NCBI GenBank assembly: GCA_030609975.1
Contig: JAUWSR010000027.1
Span: 1-18,841 of the forward strand
Direction: 5' to 3'
DNA: 18,841 nucleotides
Source of the DNA: Acidobacteriota bacterium
GTDB lineage: Bacteria > Acidobacteriota > Aminicenantia > Aminicenantales > Aminicenantaceae
Position numbers and translations under genes: made by a program. Under the pieces are notes generated by a model. That model worked only from the letters and a program-made list of their open reading frames with translations. It searched no databases and was not told the origin of the DNA. Position 1 is the stretch's first letter. Each line of letters starts with the position of its first letter. Shown in pieces: positions 1 to 6,758 of the stretch.

Positions 1-231
1 ATCGAAGGGCTGGAGAAAATTGCTAAAAAAGAGGACGTCGTGGTCTTCCATGCCGGCACCAAAATGGAAGCCTCCAATTATTTTACCGCGGGTGGTCGTG
101 TCCTGAACGTCTGTGCGGCCAAGGAGAACCTGACCGACACCATGAAGACCATCTACTCAGCGACGGACGATATCTATTTTGAATCCCAGCATTATCGACA
201 GGATATTGGTGCAGATAAAGGAGAGAACTAA
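1..231 (+). CDS. purD: Phosphoribosylamine-glycine ligase, C-terminal end (partial)
   Basis: Only the last 76 codons are inside the window; the frame is open from base 1 and ends at TAA 229-231. PurD joins phosphoribosylamine and glycine with ATP to make GAR, an early step of purine synthesis in the cytosol. The visible part matches the family's C-terminal domain: a VFHAGT strand, the TAGGRVLNVCA segment, and the closing YF-x-x-QHYRQDIG stretch before the end of the protein. It is followed two bases later by purE, which supports the assignment through pathway and operon logic. The short charged tail (GADKGEN) also carries the ribosome binding site of purE. The start and the ATP-grasp core lie upstream of the window. 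Confidence 0.93.
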   Translation: MEGLEKIAKKEDVVVFHAGTKMEASNYFTAGGRVLNVCAAKENLTDTMKTIYSATDDIYFESQHYRQDIGADKGEN

Positions 232-233
232 CA

Positions 234-725
234 GTGAAAGTTGCCGTATTTATAGGAAGCGAGTCGGATTTTGATGTGATCGAAGGGGCGGTCAAAGTCC
301 TCAAGGACTTTGATGTGCCGTTCCTGTTGGAAGTGACCTCGGCCCACCGGACCCCGGAGCGGACGGAGAAACTGGTCCGAGAATTCGAGTCCCAAGGCGG
401 TGAGGTGATTATCGCTGCGGCAGGTATGGCGGCCCATCTGGCCGGCGTGATCGCCTCTCACACCACACTTCCCGTGATCGGGATCCCGGTGGGAGGGTCG
501 GCGCTTAACGGCTTGGATGCATTGCTGGCCACGGTCCAGATGCCTAAAGGTATACCTGTGGCCTGTATGGGTATCGGGAAGCACGGGGCTATAAACGCAG
601 CCTTACTGGCTGTGCAGATCCTTAGTCTTCACGATGATTCCCTGAAGACGCGTTTTAAGGCTTTTCGCCGGGATCAAGCTGAAAAAGTCGAAAAAAGCTC
701 GGAGAATGTCAAAGGCCGGGTATGA
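234..725 (+). CDS. purE: N5-carboxyaminoimidazole ribonucleotide mutase, class I PurE
   Basis: PurE moves the carboxylate of N5-CAIR to C4 to give CAIR in purine synthesis; it is a small cytosolic enzyme that forms octamers in characterised members. At 163 residues the length is normal. Family signatures visible are GSESD near the N-terminus, SAHRTP, AAAGMAAHLAGV, and the GIPVGGSALNGLDALLATVQMP segment. SAHRTP and the catalytic-loop form point to class I (mutase working with PurK) rather than class II AIR carboxylase. The start is GTG, chosen because AAGGAGAG lies nine bases upstream (218-225) and the next residues, MKVAVFIGSESD, are a typical PurE N-terminus. It sits two bases after purD, and its stop overlaps the ATG of the next gene by four bases. 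No purK is visible. Confidence 0.95.
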   Translation: MKVAVFIGSESDFDVIEGAVKVLKDFDVPFLLEVTSAHRTPERTEKLVREFESQGGEVIIAAAGMAAHLAGVIASHTTLPVIGIPVGGSALNGLDALLATVQMPKGIPVACMGIGKHGAINAALLAVQILSLHDDSLKTRFKAFRRDQAEKVEKSSENVKGRV

Positions 726-1987
726 ATTCCTTTTCCATTCAGAGCTTCGGCTGCCGTGTCAACCAAGCCGAAGCTTTCCAATGGGCGGATAAGTTCCAAC
801 GTCGGGGGCTGCTCTACCAAAAGGACCATAAAAAAAGCGATCTGATCCTGGTAAATACCTGTACCATAACCTCCCGTGCCGACCGGGATGTACGCAATTT
901 TATCCGCCGTATGCACCGGGAGAATCCCGATGCCAAACTTGTGGTCACAGGCTGTTTTGCCGAAAAGTCGGCAGAGGAATTGCAGAAACTGCCGGGCATA
1001 TGGAAGGTGATCTCCAACCTGGAAAAGGAAGCCCTGCCGGATCGATTATTGGCCGATGAGGTGGGGAAGGCTCAGGTTGCCCTGCAACCGTTTCGTTCAC
1101 GTGCGCTCATCAAGATCCAAGACGGCTGTGATTTCGGCTGCACTTTTTGTATCGTTCCCTCCGTTCGGGGAAAAAGCCGGAGTTATACCCAGCCCGAGAT
1201 ACTTAAGCAGGTACGATATCTGGTGGAACAGGGATTCAAAGAGATCGTACTGGCCGGTGTGCATCTCTGCCTCTACGGACGCGATCTGGATCCGCCTCTG
1301 TCGTTCCGGGATATCCTGGAAGAGATCAGCGCGGTCGATGGGGTCCACCGTCTGCGCCTGAGCTCCCTCGATCCCCGTTTTCTGGACTTGGCCCTGTTGG
1401 AGCATCTGGTCTCCAATCCCAAGATCTGCCCGCATTTTCACCTTTCGCTTCAGCATGGAGCCGACCGGATCATATCTCTTATGGGCCGGAAGATCGGTAC
1501 GAGAGACTATGGCCGGATCCTCGAGTTCCTTCTCCGGGAATCTCCCCAGGCCGCCTTGGGAACGGATATCATCGTAGGCTTTCCCGGAGAAACCCCGGAA
1601 GATTTTGCAGAGATGTCGGATTTTCTGGAAAATATGCCACTGACCTACTTTCATGTTTTCTCCTATTCCCCGCGTCCGGGGACATCGGCGGCTACTTGGA
1701 AACAGGTCCACCCGGAATATATAAAAGAGAGAGCGGTAAGTTTGAGAACCCTGGCAAAAAAGAAAAACTTAAATTTCCGCCAGCGATTTTTAGACTTGGT
1801 TTGTGAAGCGATCGTTATCGAAAAAAATGAATCTGGAGAAGCGCGGGTTTTGACCGACAATTACATCGAAGTCGCCCTGACAGCTTGTCTTCCTGATAAA
1901 AAAGCCTTGGTGGATATCAGGATCAACGAGGTGTCTGAACAAACAACAAAGGGAGTCTCTGTTTCGCTCAGTGACAGTGTAATATAG
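722..1987 (+). CDS. mtaB: tRNA t6A37 methylthiotransferase, MtaB-type radical SAM enzyme
   Basis: MtaB converts N6-threonylcarbamoyladenosine at tRNA position 37 to its 2-methylthio form using two iron-sulfur clusters. The 421 residues show the MiaB/MtaB plan. An N-terminal UPF0004 domain carries three cysteines, C11 (SFGCRVN), C47 (NTCTIT) and C78 (TGCFAE). A radical SAM core follows with C136-x3-C140-x2-C143. The C-terminal 65 residues or so are beta-rich and probably TRAM-like. FGCRVNQAE and NTCTITSRAD favour MtaB over MiaB and RimO. The ATG overlaps the purE stop (ATGA), so translation is likely coupled; AAAGG lies just upstream inside purE. Its place between purine genes and mutL looks like a general housekeeping operon, not a functional pathway. 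The substrate assignment within the family is by motif only. Confidence 0.88.
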   Translation: MNSFSIQSFGCRVNQAEAFQWADKFQRRGLLYQKDHKKSDLILVNTCTITSRADRDVRNFIRRMHRENPDAKLVVTGCFAEKSAEELQKLPGIWKVISNLEKEALPDRLLADEVGKAQVALQPFRSRALIKIQDGCDFGCTFCIVPSVRGKSRSYTQPEILKQVRYLVEQGFKEIVLAGVHLCLYGRDLDPPLSFRDILEEISAVDGVHRLRLSSLDPRFLDLALLEHLVSNPKICPHFHLSLQHGADRIISLMGRKIGTRDYGRILEFLLRESPQAALGTDIIVGFPGETPEDFAEMSDFLENMPLTYFHVFSYSPRPGTSAATWKQVHPEYIKERAVSLRTLAKKKNLNFRQRFLDLVCEAIVIEKNESGEARVLTDNYIEVALTACLPDKKALVDIRINEVSEQTTKGVSVSLSDSVI

Positions 1988-1996
1988 GTATAAGCC

Positions 1997-3730
1997 ATGG
2001 GTATCATTAAGAAGCTTTCTGACGAAGTTTCCCGGAAGATCGCTGCAGGAGAGGTTATAGAACGACCGGCCTCGGTGGTCAAGGAGCTGGTGGAAAACTC
2101 TTTGGATGCCCGGGCGACCGATATCCGGGTTGAACTTCTAGCCGGCGGCAAAAGTCTTATCCGGGTTGTGGATAACGGTCTGGGCATGAGCCGGGAAGAT
2201 GCTGTTCTTTGTTTCGAAAGTCATGCTACCAGTAAGATTGCCAGCGAGGATGATTTAGAGAATATTTCCACTTTGGGCTTTAGAGGGGAGGCTTTGCCCA
2301 GCATTGCGGCTGTATCCCGGGTTACCCTGAGGACAACCAGCCGCCAGCAGAAAAAGGGGACATTATTAGAGCTTGAGGGGAAAACCATGGTCAGGCAGGA
2401 AGATCTGGCCTTTCCGGAGGGGACGGGCCTGGAAATCCGTGACCTGTTCTTTAATCTCCCCGCCCGGAAAAAATTCCTGCGTTCGGAAAGAGCGGAACTG
2501 AATCGGATCGTCCGCTTCATGACCAATGTGGCGCTTTTTTATCCTCAGGTCAGGTTTTCGCTGAAACATGGCAGTCGAAAGATCTTTGATTATCCCGCTG
2601 TCCGGAGTCTTAAGGAGAGGATCTTCCAGGTTTTCGGAAAAGATTTCTTGGAAAACCTTATGGAAGTGGACTACAGCAAGGGCGACCTCCGGCTCCAGGG
2701 ATTTTCTTCCCGGCCTCCTTCCGCTCGCAGGGACAGAAAGTACCAGTTTTTCTTCATTAACGGCCGCTCGGTCAAAGACAACACCCTGCAGGCGGCCTTA
2801 AATCAGGCCTACCGAAGCTTTTTGGAGAAGGATCAATTTGCCCAGGCGGTTTTGTTTCTAACTATTCCGTTCTCTGAGGTCGATGTCAACGTCCATCCCA
2901 CCAAATCTGAGATTCGTTTCAAGGACACGCGTTCTGTATTTGGCTTTGTGTATGCAAGCCTCGAACAGGCTGTACTTAAGGAGTTGGGTATCAAGCAGGT
3001 CTATCCATCCCCACCGGAAACGCAGCCGCCGTTCCCTGAGACCGGCGCTGATTCCACCTCTTCCGCTCAGGTTCAGGAGACGTATCAGCCGCCTTTGTTG
3101 CACAAGATTCCAATCTCTCACCCCCCCAGATATGAACCCTTCTCTTATCCTAAGGACCGGGAGCGTGTGGGGCCGCGGATTTTGGGCCAGTATTTGAATT
3201 TCTACATCGTGGCTGAGGACGATGAAGGGATCCTGATCGTTGACCAGCACAACGCCCATGAGAGGGTTTTGTTCGAAAAGTATCAGGAGATTGATCGCTC
3301 ACAAAAGTGGCCTCGAAAGTTGGCTCTTCACCCGCTTTTGATGGAGCTTTCGCCCACTCAAGAGCTGAGCCTGGAGGAAAACCGCGAGATGATAGAAACA
3401 GCAGGTTTTCGAGCGGATGCCATGGGAGGGCAGAGCTATGCCCTCAAGGAATATCCCGATATCTTCAAGGAGAAGGAAGCGATCGATGTCTTCCTGGCTC
3501 TGCTGGAGGATGTGGGCCAGGAAAAGATCGAAAAGAAAAAACACAAACTGTTGGCGACTCTGGCGTGCAAAACGGCGATCAAAGCCGGGGAATCCCTATC
3601 GCCAGAGAAAATGGCCTATCTTGTAGATGAGCTTTTCAAGACCACGAACACGGCCCTCTGTCCTCACGGAAGACCCATCACGCTCCGCCTCCGCAGAACC
3701 GAGATCGAAAAAGCCCTCAGACGCAAATAA
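1997..3730 (+). CDS. mutL: DNA mismatch repair protein MutL (endonuclease-type)
   Basis: MutL links mismatch recognition by MutS to strand removal. The 577 residues begin with the GHKL ATPase region: KELVENSLDA (E30, N34, D38), VVDNGLGM (D60), TSKI, and GFRGEAL near residue 95. A proline-rich linker spans about residues 335-390. The C-terminal dimerisation domain holds D416-Q-H-N-A-H-E422-R-V-L-F-E427. This fits the metal-dependent endonuclease motif DQHA-x2-E-x4-E, with N in place of A. It also holds the accompanying AC524K-x-AIKAG and C555-P-H557-G-R-P segments. The protein is therefore probably nicking-competent, as in organisms without MutH. The ATG is nine bases after the mtaB stop, with only a weak AGGT as ribosome site. 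It is the last gene of the operon. Confidence 0.95.
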   Translation: MGIIKKLSDEVSRKIAAGEVIERPASVVKELVENSLDARATDIRVELLAGGKSLIRVVDNGLGMSREDAVLCFESHATSKIASEDDLENISTLGFRGEALPSIAAVSRVTLRTTSRQQKKGTLLELEGKTMVRQEDLAFPEGTGLEIRDLFFNLPARKKFLRSERAELNRIVRFMTNVALFYPQVRFSLKHGSRKIFDYPAVRSLKERIFQVFGKDFLENLMEVDYSKGDLRLQGFSSRPPSARRDRKYQFFFINGRSVKDNTLQAALNQAYRSFLEKDQFAQAVLFLTIPFSEVDVNVHPTKSEIRFKDTRSVFGFVYASLEQAVLKELGIKQVYPSPPETQPPFPETGADSTSSAQVQETYQPPLLHKIPISHPPRYEPFSYPKDRERVGPRILGQYLNFYIVAEDDEGILIVDQHNAHERVLFEKYQEIDRSQKWPRKLALHPLLMELSPTQELSLEENREMIETAGFRADAMGGQSYALKEYPDIFKEKEAIDVFLALLEDVGQEKIEKKKHKLLATLACKTAIKAGESLSPEKMAYLVDELFKTTNTALCPHGRPITLRLRRTEIEKALRRK

Positions 3731-3740
3731 ATGTTGCCCG

Positions 3741-3771
3741 CATTGCTAGCGAACGTAGTGAGCGAAGCAAT
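3741..3771 (+). repeat. REP-like palindromic element after mutL
   Basis: Eleven bases after the mutL stop, ATTGCT (3742-3747) and AGCAAT (3766-3771) form the outer arms of an imperfect palindrome with a GC-containing centre (GCGAACGTAGTGAGCG). The wording CATTGC...GCGAAGCAATCTC resembles short palindromic intergenic repeats that I recall from many bacterial genomes. Only one copy is present in this window, so the repeat status is inferred from resemblance and not shown here. Confidence 0.45.
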
Positions 3772-3791
3772 CTCAGGTTTGCTTTTTTTTT
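3765..3791 (+). terminator. Rho-independent terminator of the purD-mutL operon
   Basis: AAGCAA (3765-3770) pairs with TTGCTT (3779-3784) around an eight-base loop, and the stem runs directly into seven more Ts (3785-3791). The stem is short and AT-rich, but its position 34 bases after mutL and before the tRNA genes fits a terminator. Its left arm is shared with the right arm of the REP-like palindrome, so the two hairpins cannot form at once. Confidence 0.6.
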
Positions 3792-3837
3792 AAAGACATG
3801 TATCATATGTGCTGCTTTTAGCCTGAAGTGACAGGAT

Positions 3838-3913
3838 CGGGGAGTAGCGTAGCCCGGCTTAACGCGCCTGCTTTGGGAGCAGGAGATCGCCGGTTCAAAT
3901 CCGGCCTCCCCGA
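3838..3913 (+). tRNA. tRNA-Pro, anticodon UGG
   Basis: A full cloverleaf is readable. The acceptor stem is CGGGGAG/CTCCCCG (3838-3844 with 3906-3912) with discriminator A3913. The D stem is GCGT/ACGC. The anticodon stem is CCTGC/GCAGG (3867-3871 with 3879-3883), with loop TTTGGGA and anticodon TGG at 3874-3876 followed by G37. The T arm is GCCGG-TTCAAAT-CCGGC. Bases after 3913 are CTT, so the 3' CCA is not encoded and must be added by a CCA-adding enzyme. Confidence 0.96.
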
Positions 3914-3937
3914 CTTGTAAAAATGGTGAGCCATAAA

Positions 3938-3963
3938 GCGTGAATTAGATTATAATATCACGC
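3938..3963 (+). promoter_or_regulatory. Possible -10 box inside a small dyad before tRNA-Arg
   Basis: A perfect TATAAT (3951-3956) lies 24 bases before the mature tRNA-Arg start. It is framed by GCGTGA (3938-3943) and TCACGC (3958-3963), a six-base inverted repeat with a 14-base loop. No good -35 box is present at the expected spacing. The site could be a separate promoter for tRNA-Arg or only a tRNA spacer. Confidence 0.3.
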
Positions 3964-3980
3964 AGAATAAAATACTGGGT

Positions 3981-4058
3981 GCGCCTGTAGCTCAGTCTGG
4001 ATAGAGCAGCTGCCTTCTAAGCAGCGGGTCGGGAGTTCGAGTCTCTCCAGGCGCGCCA
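3981..4058 (+). tRNA. tRNA-Arg, anticodon UCU
   Basis: The acceptor stem is GCGCCTG/CAGGCGC (3981-3987 with 4048-4054), discriminator G4055, and the 3' CCA is encoded at 4056-4058. The D arm is GCTC/GAGC. The anticodon stem is GCTGC/GCAGC (4009-4013 with 4021-4025), with loop CTTCTAA and anticodon TCT at 4016-4018. The T arm is GGGAG-TTCGAGT-CTCTC, with one G-U pair. It reads AGA, and by wobble AGG, codons. Confidence 0.96.
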
Positions 4059-4082
4059 CTTCCAATATGTACTCAAGACCTA

Positions 4083-4111
4083 TTGACTCACATGCGACAC
4101 TCCTCTATATT
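4083..4111 (+). promoter_or_regulatory. Sigma70-type promoter for the lipoprotein gene
   Basis: TTGACT (4083-4088) and TATATT (4106-4111) are separated by exactly 17 bases; each differs from consensus at one position. The predicted start of transcription is near 4118, about 23 bases before the ATG at 4141 and just before its AGGAGAG ribosome site. The site starts 25 bases after the end of tRNA-Arg. Confidence 0.65.
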
Positions 4112-4140
4112 TAATTCACCGAAGCTTTAGGAGAGAATCA

Positions 4141-4731
4141 ATGAGAACGAAATTCATGGTACTTGGTTTGTGCATGATTCTTATCTACGCAAGTTGTGCT
4201 ACAGGGGAGAAAGGCGCTGTTGAATTAAACACCCCAGATGGAAAGCCGGAGATCTTCTCAGGCTTTGTATTGGTCGTAGGCAGCCCGGCCTCAGGCACCA
4301 CCACCCGATTCACACTCACTATCCAGGAGTATACCTCGGATGAGGACACCTTGAAATATGCTACGATCTTAAAGGACCAAGGCCAGCAGGCATTCCGAGA
4401 AGCTCTGGAAAAAGTCGAGGCCGGCTGGATCGCCCCCACCGGGCAAATACGTGAGCCTGTCAATGTTGCCCGCAGCCATAATGTCGAGGGCGGCCGGGTG
4501 ATCAACATCATCAAAACCCGTTATCTACATTTCCTGGAATTTGCCTTAGGCACTCCGCGTTCCCGTGATTATGACATCACCTTTATCCAGCTCAAGATCG
4601 ATGAAAACGGCGAGGGAGAAGGATTTATGTTTGCCGGGACCAAGCTGATGTTCGATGAGAACAACAAGCTCGTCCTCGAACAAAGAGGAACCAGCGCCAT
4701 CCGGATCAGCGGTGTAAAATTAAAGAAATAG
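4141..4731 (+). CDS. Putative lipoprotein of unknown function
   Basis: A 196-residue exported protein. The N-terminus MRTKFMVLGLCMILIYASC is a signal peptide with a lipobox-like YAS-C (C19; Tyr at -3 is less usual), so it is probably lipidated and anchored in the envelope. The rest has no membrane segment and is predicted to be mixed alpha/beta. It contains a central helix (about residues 75-97), a VEGGRVINIIKTRYLHFLEF segment, and DYDITFIQLKIDENGEGEG near residues 143-161. That last pattern recalls a family of acidobacterial conserved hypothetical proteins; this is from memory and unchecked. The start is supported by AGGAGAG six bases upstream. It has its own promoter and stands alone before the cytochrome cassette. 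No function is assigned. Confidence 0.8.
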   Translation: MRTKFMVLGLCMILIYASCATGEKGAVELNTPDGKPEIFSGFVLVVGSPASGTTTRFTLTIQEYTSDEDTLKYATILKDQGQQAFREALEKVEAGWIAPTGQIREPVNVARSHNVEGGRVINIIKTRYLHFLEFALGTPRSRDYDITFIQLKIDENGEGEGFMFAGTKLMFDENNKLVLEQRGTSAIRISGVKLKK

Positions 4732-4790
4732 CAGCGCATATTTTAGCCTGTCCACACTTCGATTTTTTGTTAGCTTGATCCGGACTTCTC

Positions 4791-4818
4791 TGGACAATTC
4801 TTAAAAAACTTGTACAAT
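4791..4818 (+). promoter_or_regulatory. Sigma70-type promoter for the cytochrome cassette
   Basis: TGGACA (4791-4796), 16 bases, then TACAAT (4813-4818). Each box has one mismatch to consensus. The predicted start near 4825 leaves a leader of about 80 bases before the ATG at 4908. No strong terminator is seen between the lipoprotein stop (4731) and this site, so read-through from upstream remains possible. Confidence 0.5.
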
Positions 4819-4907
4819 GTAGTATTATTTGACCGACTAATATGTCATTTGAGCTGGGAGAATAGATTGATTCAGCGCAATACGCTTGAAAATACTAGGG
4901 CTGAGGA

Positions 4908-5468
4908 ATGAAGAGAATATTTTTACTGTTTCTGTTCCTTTCTATTCTCGCGCTTCCTGTTTTTTCTCAGGAATTCACCGTTGATGACGCTCCGGATGCA
5001 CTCAGCCCCTCCCACTCTGAAACGCCTGGCCTGAAGAACTGTTTGAAGTGCCACACACCCGATTTAGAGATCGATGCCACCAAATGCCTTTCCTGCCACC
5101 AGGAGATCGCTCTGCGGATCGAACAGCAGCGAGGATACCATAAGGAGTTCACGGAAGGATGCTCGGACTGCCATACCGAACATGAGGGGGCGGAGACAAA
5201 ACTAATCGATATGGATCCTGAAGATTTCGACCATGAGGAAACCGGAGCTGAGTTGAAGGGGATCCATGCAGAGATCAAGGACTGCCGGGCCTGTCACCGG
5301 GCGGATAACACCATCCCCCGGAAAAAGTCACAATCCTTTCTTTTCACTCGCTCCGGCTACCAAGCCTGCCATGCTGCTCCCCATCCCGGCCGACAAGACC
5401 AGTGTTTGGCTTGCCATACCCAAAGGAACTGGCGAGTGGATACCTGGATAAAGAGGGCAAAGCGATGA
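4908..5468 (+). CDS. Secreted small multiheme c-type cytochrome (five CXXCH)
   Basis: A 186-residue protein with a clear Sec signal peptide (hydrophobic residues 4-18, likely cut after VFS at residue 20). It therefore works in the periplasm or at the outer membrane as an electron carrier. Covalent heme sites are CLKCH 45-49, CLSCH 60-64, CSDCH 85-89, CRACH 126-130 and CLACH 166-170. A sixth position reads YQACH (151-155), where tyrosine replaces the first cysteine; one base (A5359 to G) would restore TGC. Additional histidines (H78, H92, H109, H120, H159) could serve as distal ligands. It belongs with the cytochrome c7/doubled-CXXCH type of sequences and shares the G-x-H...CxxCH phrasing of the large cytochrome downstream. 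Its TGA overlaps the ATG of the beta-barrel gene, indicating translational coupling. Confidence 0.85.
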   Translation: MKRIFLLFLFLSILALPVFSQEFTVDDAPDALSPSHSETPGLKNCLKCHTPDLEIDATKCLSCHQEIALRIEQQRGYHKEFTEGCSDCHTEHEGAETKLIDMDPEDFDHEETGAELKGIHAEIKDCRACHRADNTIPRKKSQSFLFTRSGYQACHAAPHPGRQDQCLACHTQRNWRVDTWIKRAKR

Positions 5469-6754
5469 AGTCTCGCTGGGGCGTGGTTGTGCTGCTGCTT
5501 ATATGGTTTTCTGCGACCTCCCTTTTTGGCAAGCCAAAGGACAACGACTTTTATTTCCGGGGAGGCTTTTATTTGGACTGGTACGGTTCACAATTCGAAG
5601 GGGGCGATTTTTACAACCAGCTTAGCTTCAGATTAAAATCAGAACTCATCAACCGTAGGGGTTCAGGGTGGTCCTTGCTGGTGGATGCTCGGGATAGACT
5701 CCGGCTCAGCCAACAGGGTAACAATCATGTTCTTTTGTACGATGCGCGCTTGAGCTTCGAGAAGCCTGGAAGCCGCTGGTACCTTTCCTTAGGACAGATG
5801 AACCTCTATGATACGGCTGGTATCGGACAGTTGCTGGGAGGGGTCTTGGGAGTAAAGGTCGTTCCGGATCTTCTTCTAGGCGCTTACGCTGGCTTGGAGT
5901 CCAGTGTTTATATCGACCGTGTTACGGATGATTACAACAAATTCGGAGTTTTTGCCCGTTATCTTGGCAGCAAAGGGAGAAGGGCCTCCTTAAGTTACAA
6001 TCAAGTTCGCTATTCCGGTATAACGGAAAGGCAGTATGTCTATGCCAGCAGCCTTTTTCCCTTTAATAAATCCCTGGTGCTCTTCGGCAATCTTGAGTAC
6101 GAGCTGGCGTCCCACGTCCGTTCCCAGGATCGCCTCAATCGCCTCTTTCTCAACCTGCGCTGGGATCCGGCCGAGTTTATCGATGTCGCAGGTCATTACA
6201 GTTCGGGGAAGGGATTGGATTATCATCGCTATCTGATCGAGAGGTCTCAGGATCCGACGCTCAATGATAAAGAGCTGGAGCGGTTTTATTACTCTCTCTT
6301 TTATGGCCTGCGTCTCAGCTTGAAGCCCAACCGGAGTATGCGCTTTTATCTGGCGCGGCAGGAAAGTGAACAAAAGGACAAAAATGTACGCAATCACACC
6401 TGGCGATTTGGAGCCTCCTTTTTGAATATCTATTTTACCGGGATCACTGCCTATGGAAATTATTCCCTCAATCGGGGAGAGATTTCAGAGTCGGATTCCT
6501 ACTATGTGTCCGTTACCAAAGATTTCGGTCGGGTATCTTGGAATGTGAGTTTTTCCAATACCTTCAATGGAGTCCGTTATGATAGGCGCAGCGGCGCGCC
6601 GGAGATCTTACATCTGGATGATTACAAAACCATCTCCAGCTATGTGTTCGTTTCTATAACCCGAATGTTCGCCGTTTCGGCGGAGTATGAATATTTTCTG
6701 CAGAAAGAGGCCGACCAGCATCTCTTCTTCCTGCGCCTCATCCTACGGAATTAA
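5465..6754 (+). CDS. Outer-membrane beta-barrel protein, candidate porin of a cytochrome conduit
   Basis: The start is ATG 5465, in an ATGA overlap with the upstream cytochrome stop. It is preferred over an in-frame ATG at 5402 because it opens directly into a signal peptide (MKSRWGVVVLLLIWFSATSLFG). The mature part of about 407 residues has alternating hydrophobic/polar strands rich in Y, F, W, R and G (for example FYFRGGFYLDWYG, RRASLSYNQVRYSG, FFLRLILRN at the end), with no helical membrane segment. This is typical of an outer-membrane barrel of perhaps 18-22 strands (my estimate). It does not read as a TonB receptor, since no plug or TonB box is seen. Its position between two multiheme cytochrome genes suggests an MtrB/PioB-like or Pcc-porin-like sheath. 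It is clearly shorter than MtrB, and I see no specific sequence signature of that family. Confidence 0.72.
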   Translation: MKSRWGVVVLLLIWFSATSLFGKPKDNDFYFRGGFYLDWYGSQFEGGDFYNQLSFRLKSELINRRGSGWSLLVDARDRLRLSQQGNNHVLLYDARLSFEKPGSRWYLSLGQMNLYDTAGIGQLLGGVLGVKVVPDLLLGAYAGLESSVYIDRVTDDYNKFGVFARYLGSKGRRASLSYNQVRYSGITERQYVYASSLFPFNKSLVLFGNLEYELASHVRSQDRLNRLFLNLRWDPAEFIDVAGHYSSGKGLDYHRYLIERSQDPTLNDKELERFYYSLFYGLRLSLKPNRSMRFYLARQESEQKDKNVRNHTWRFGASFLNIYFTGITAYGNYSLNRGEISESDSYYVSVTKDFGRVSWNVSFSNTFNGVRYDRRSGAPEILHLDDYKTISSYVFVSITRMFAVSAEYEYFLQKEADQHLFFLRLILRN

Positions 6755-6758
6755 CGCT

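Noticed and set aside
1097..1711. A 204-codon minus-strand frame opposite mtaB
   Set aside because: It lies wholly within a clear gene on the other strand and resembles no family.
5402..5464. An earlier start for the beta-barrel gene
   Set aside because: It would overlap the cytochrome gene by 67 bases and hide the signal peptide; the ATGA overlap at 5465 is far more typical.
6687..6758. An earlier start for the 24-heme cytochrome
   Set aside because: It lies inside the end of the barrel gene and delays the signal/anchor segment; ATG 6759 fits the operon spacing.
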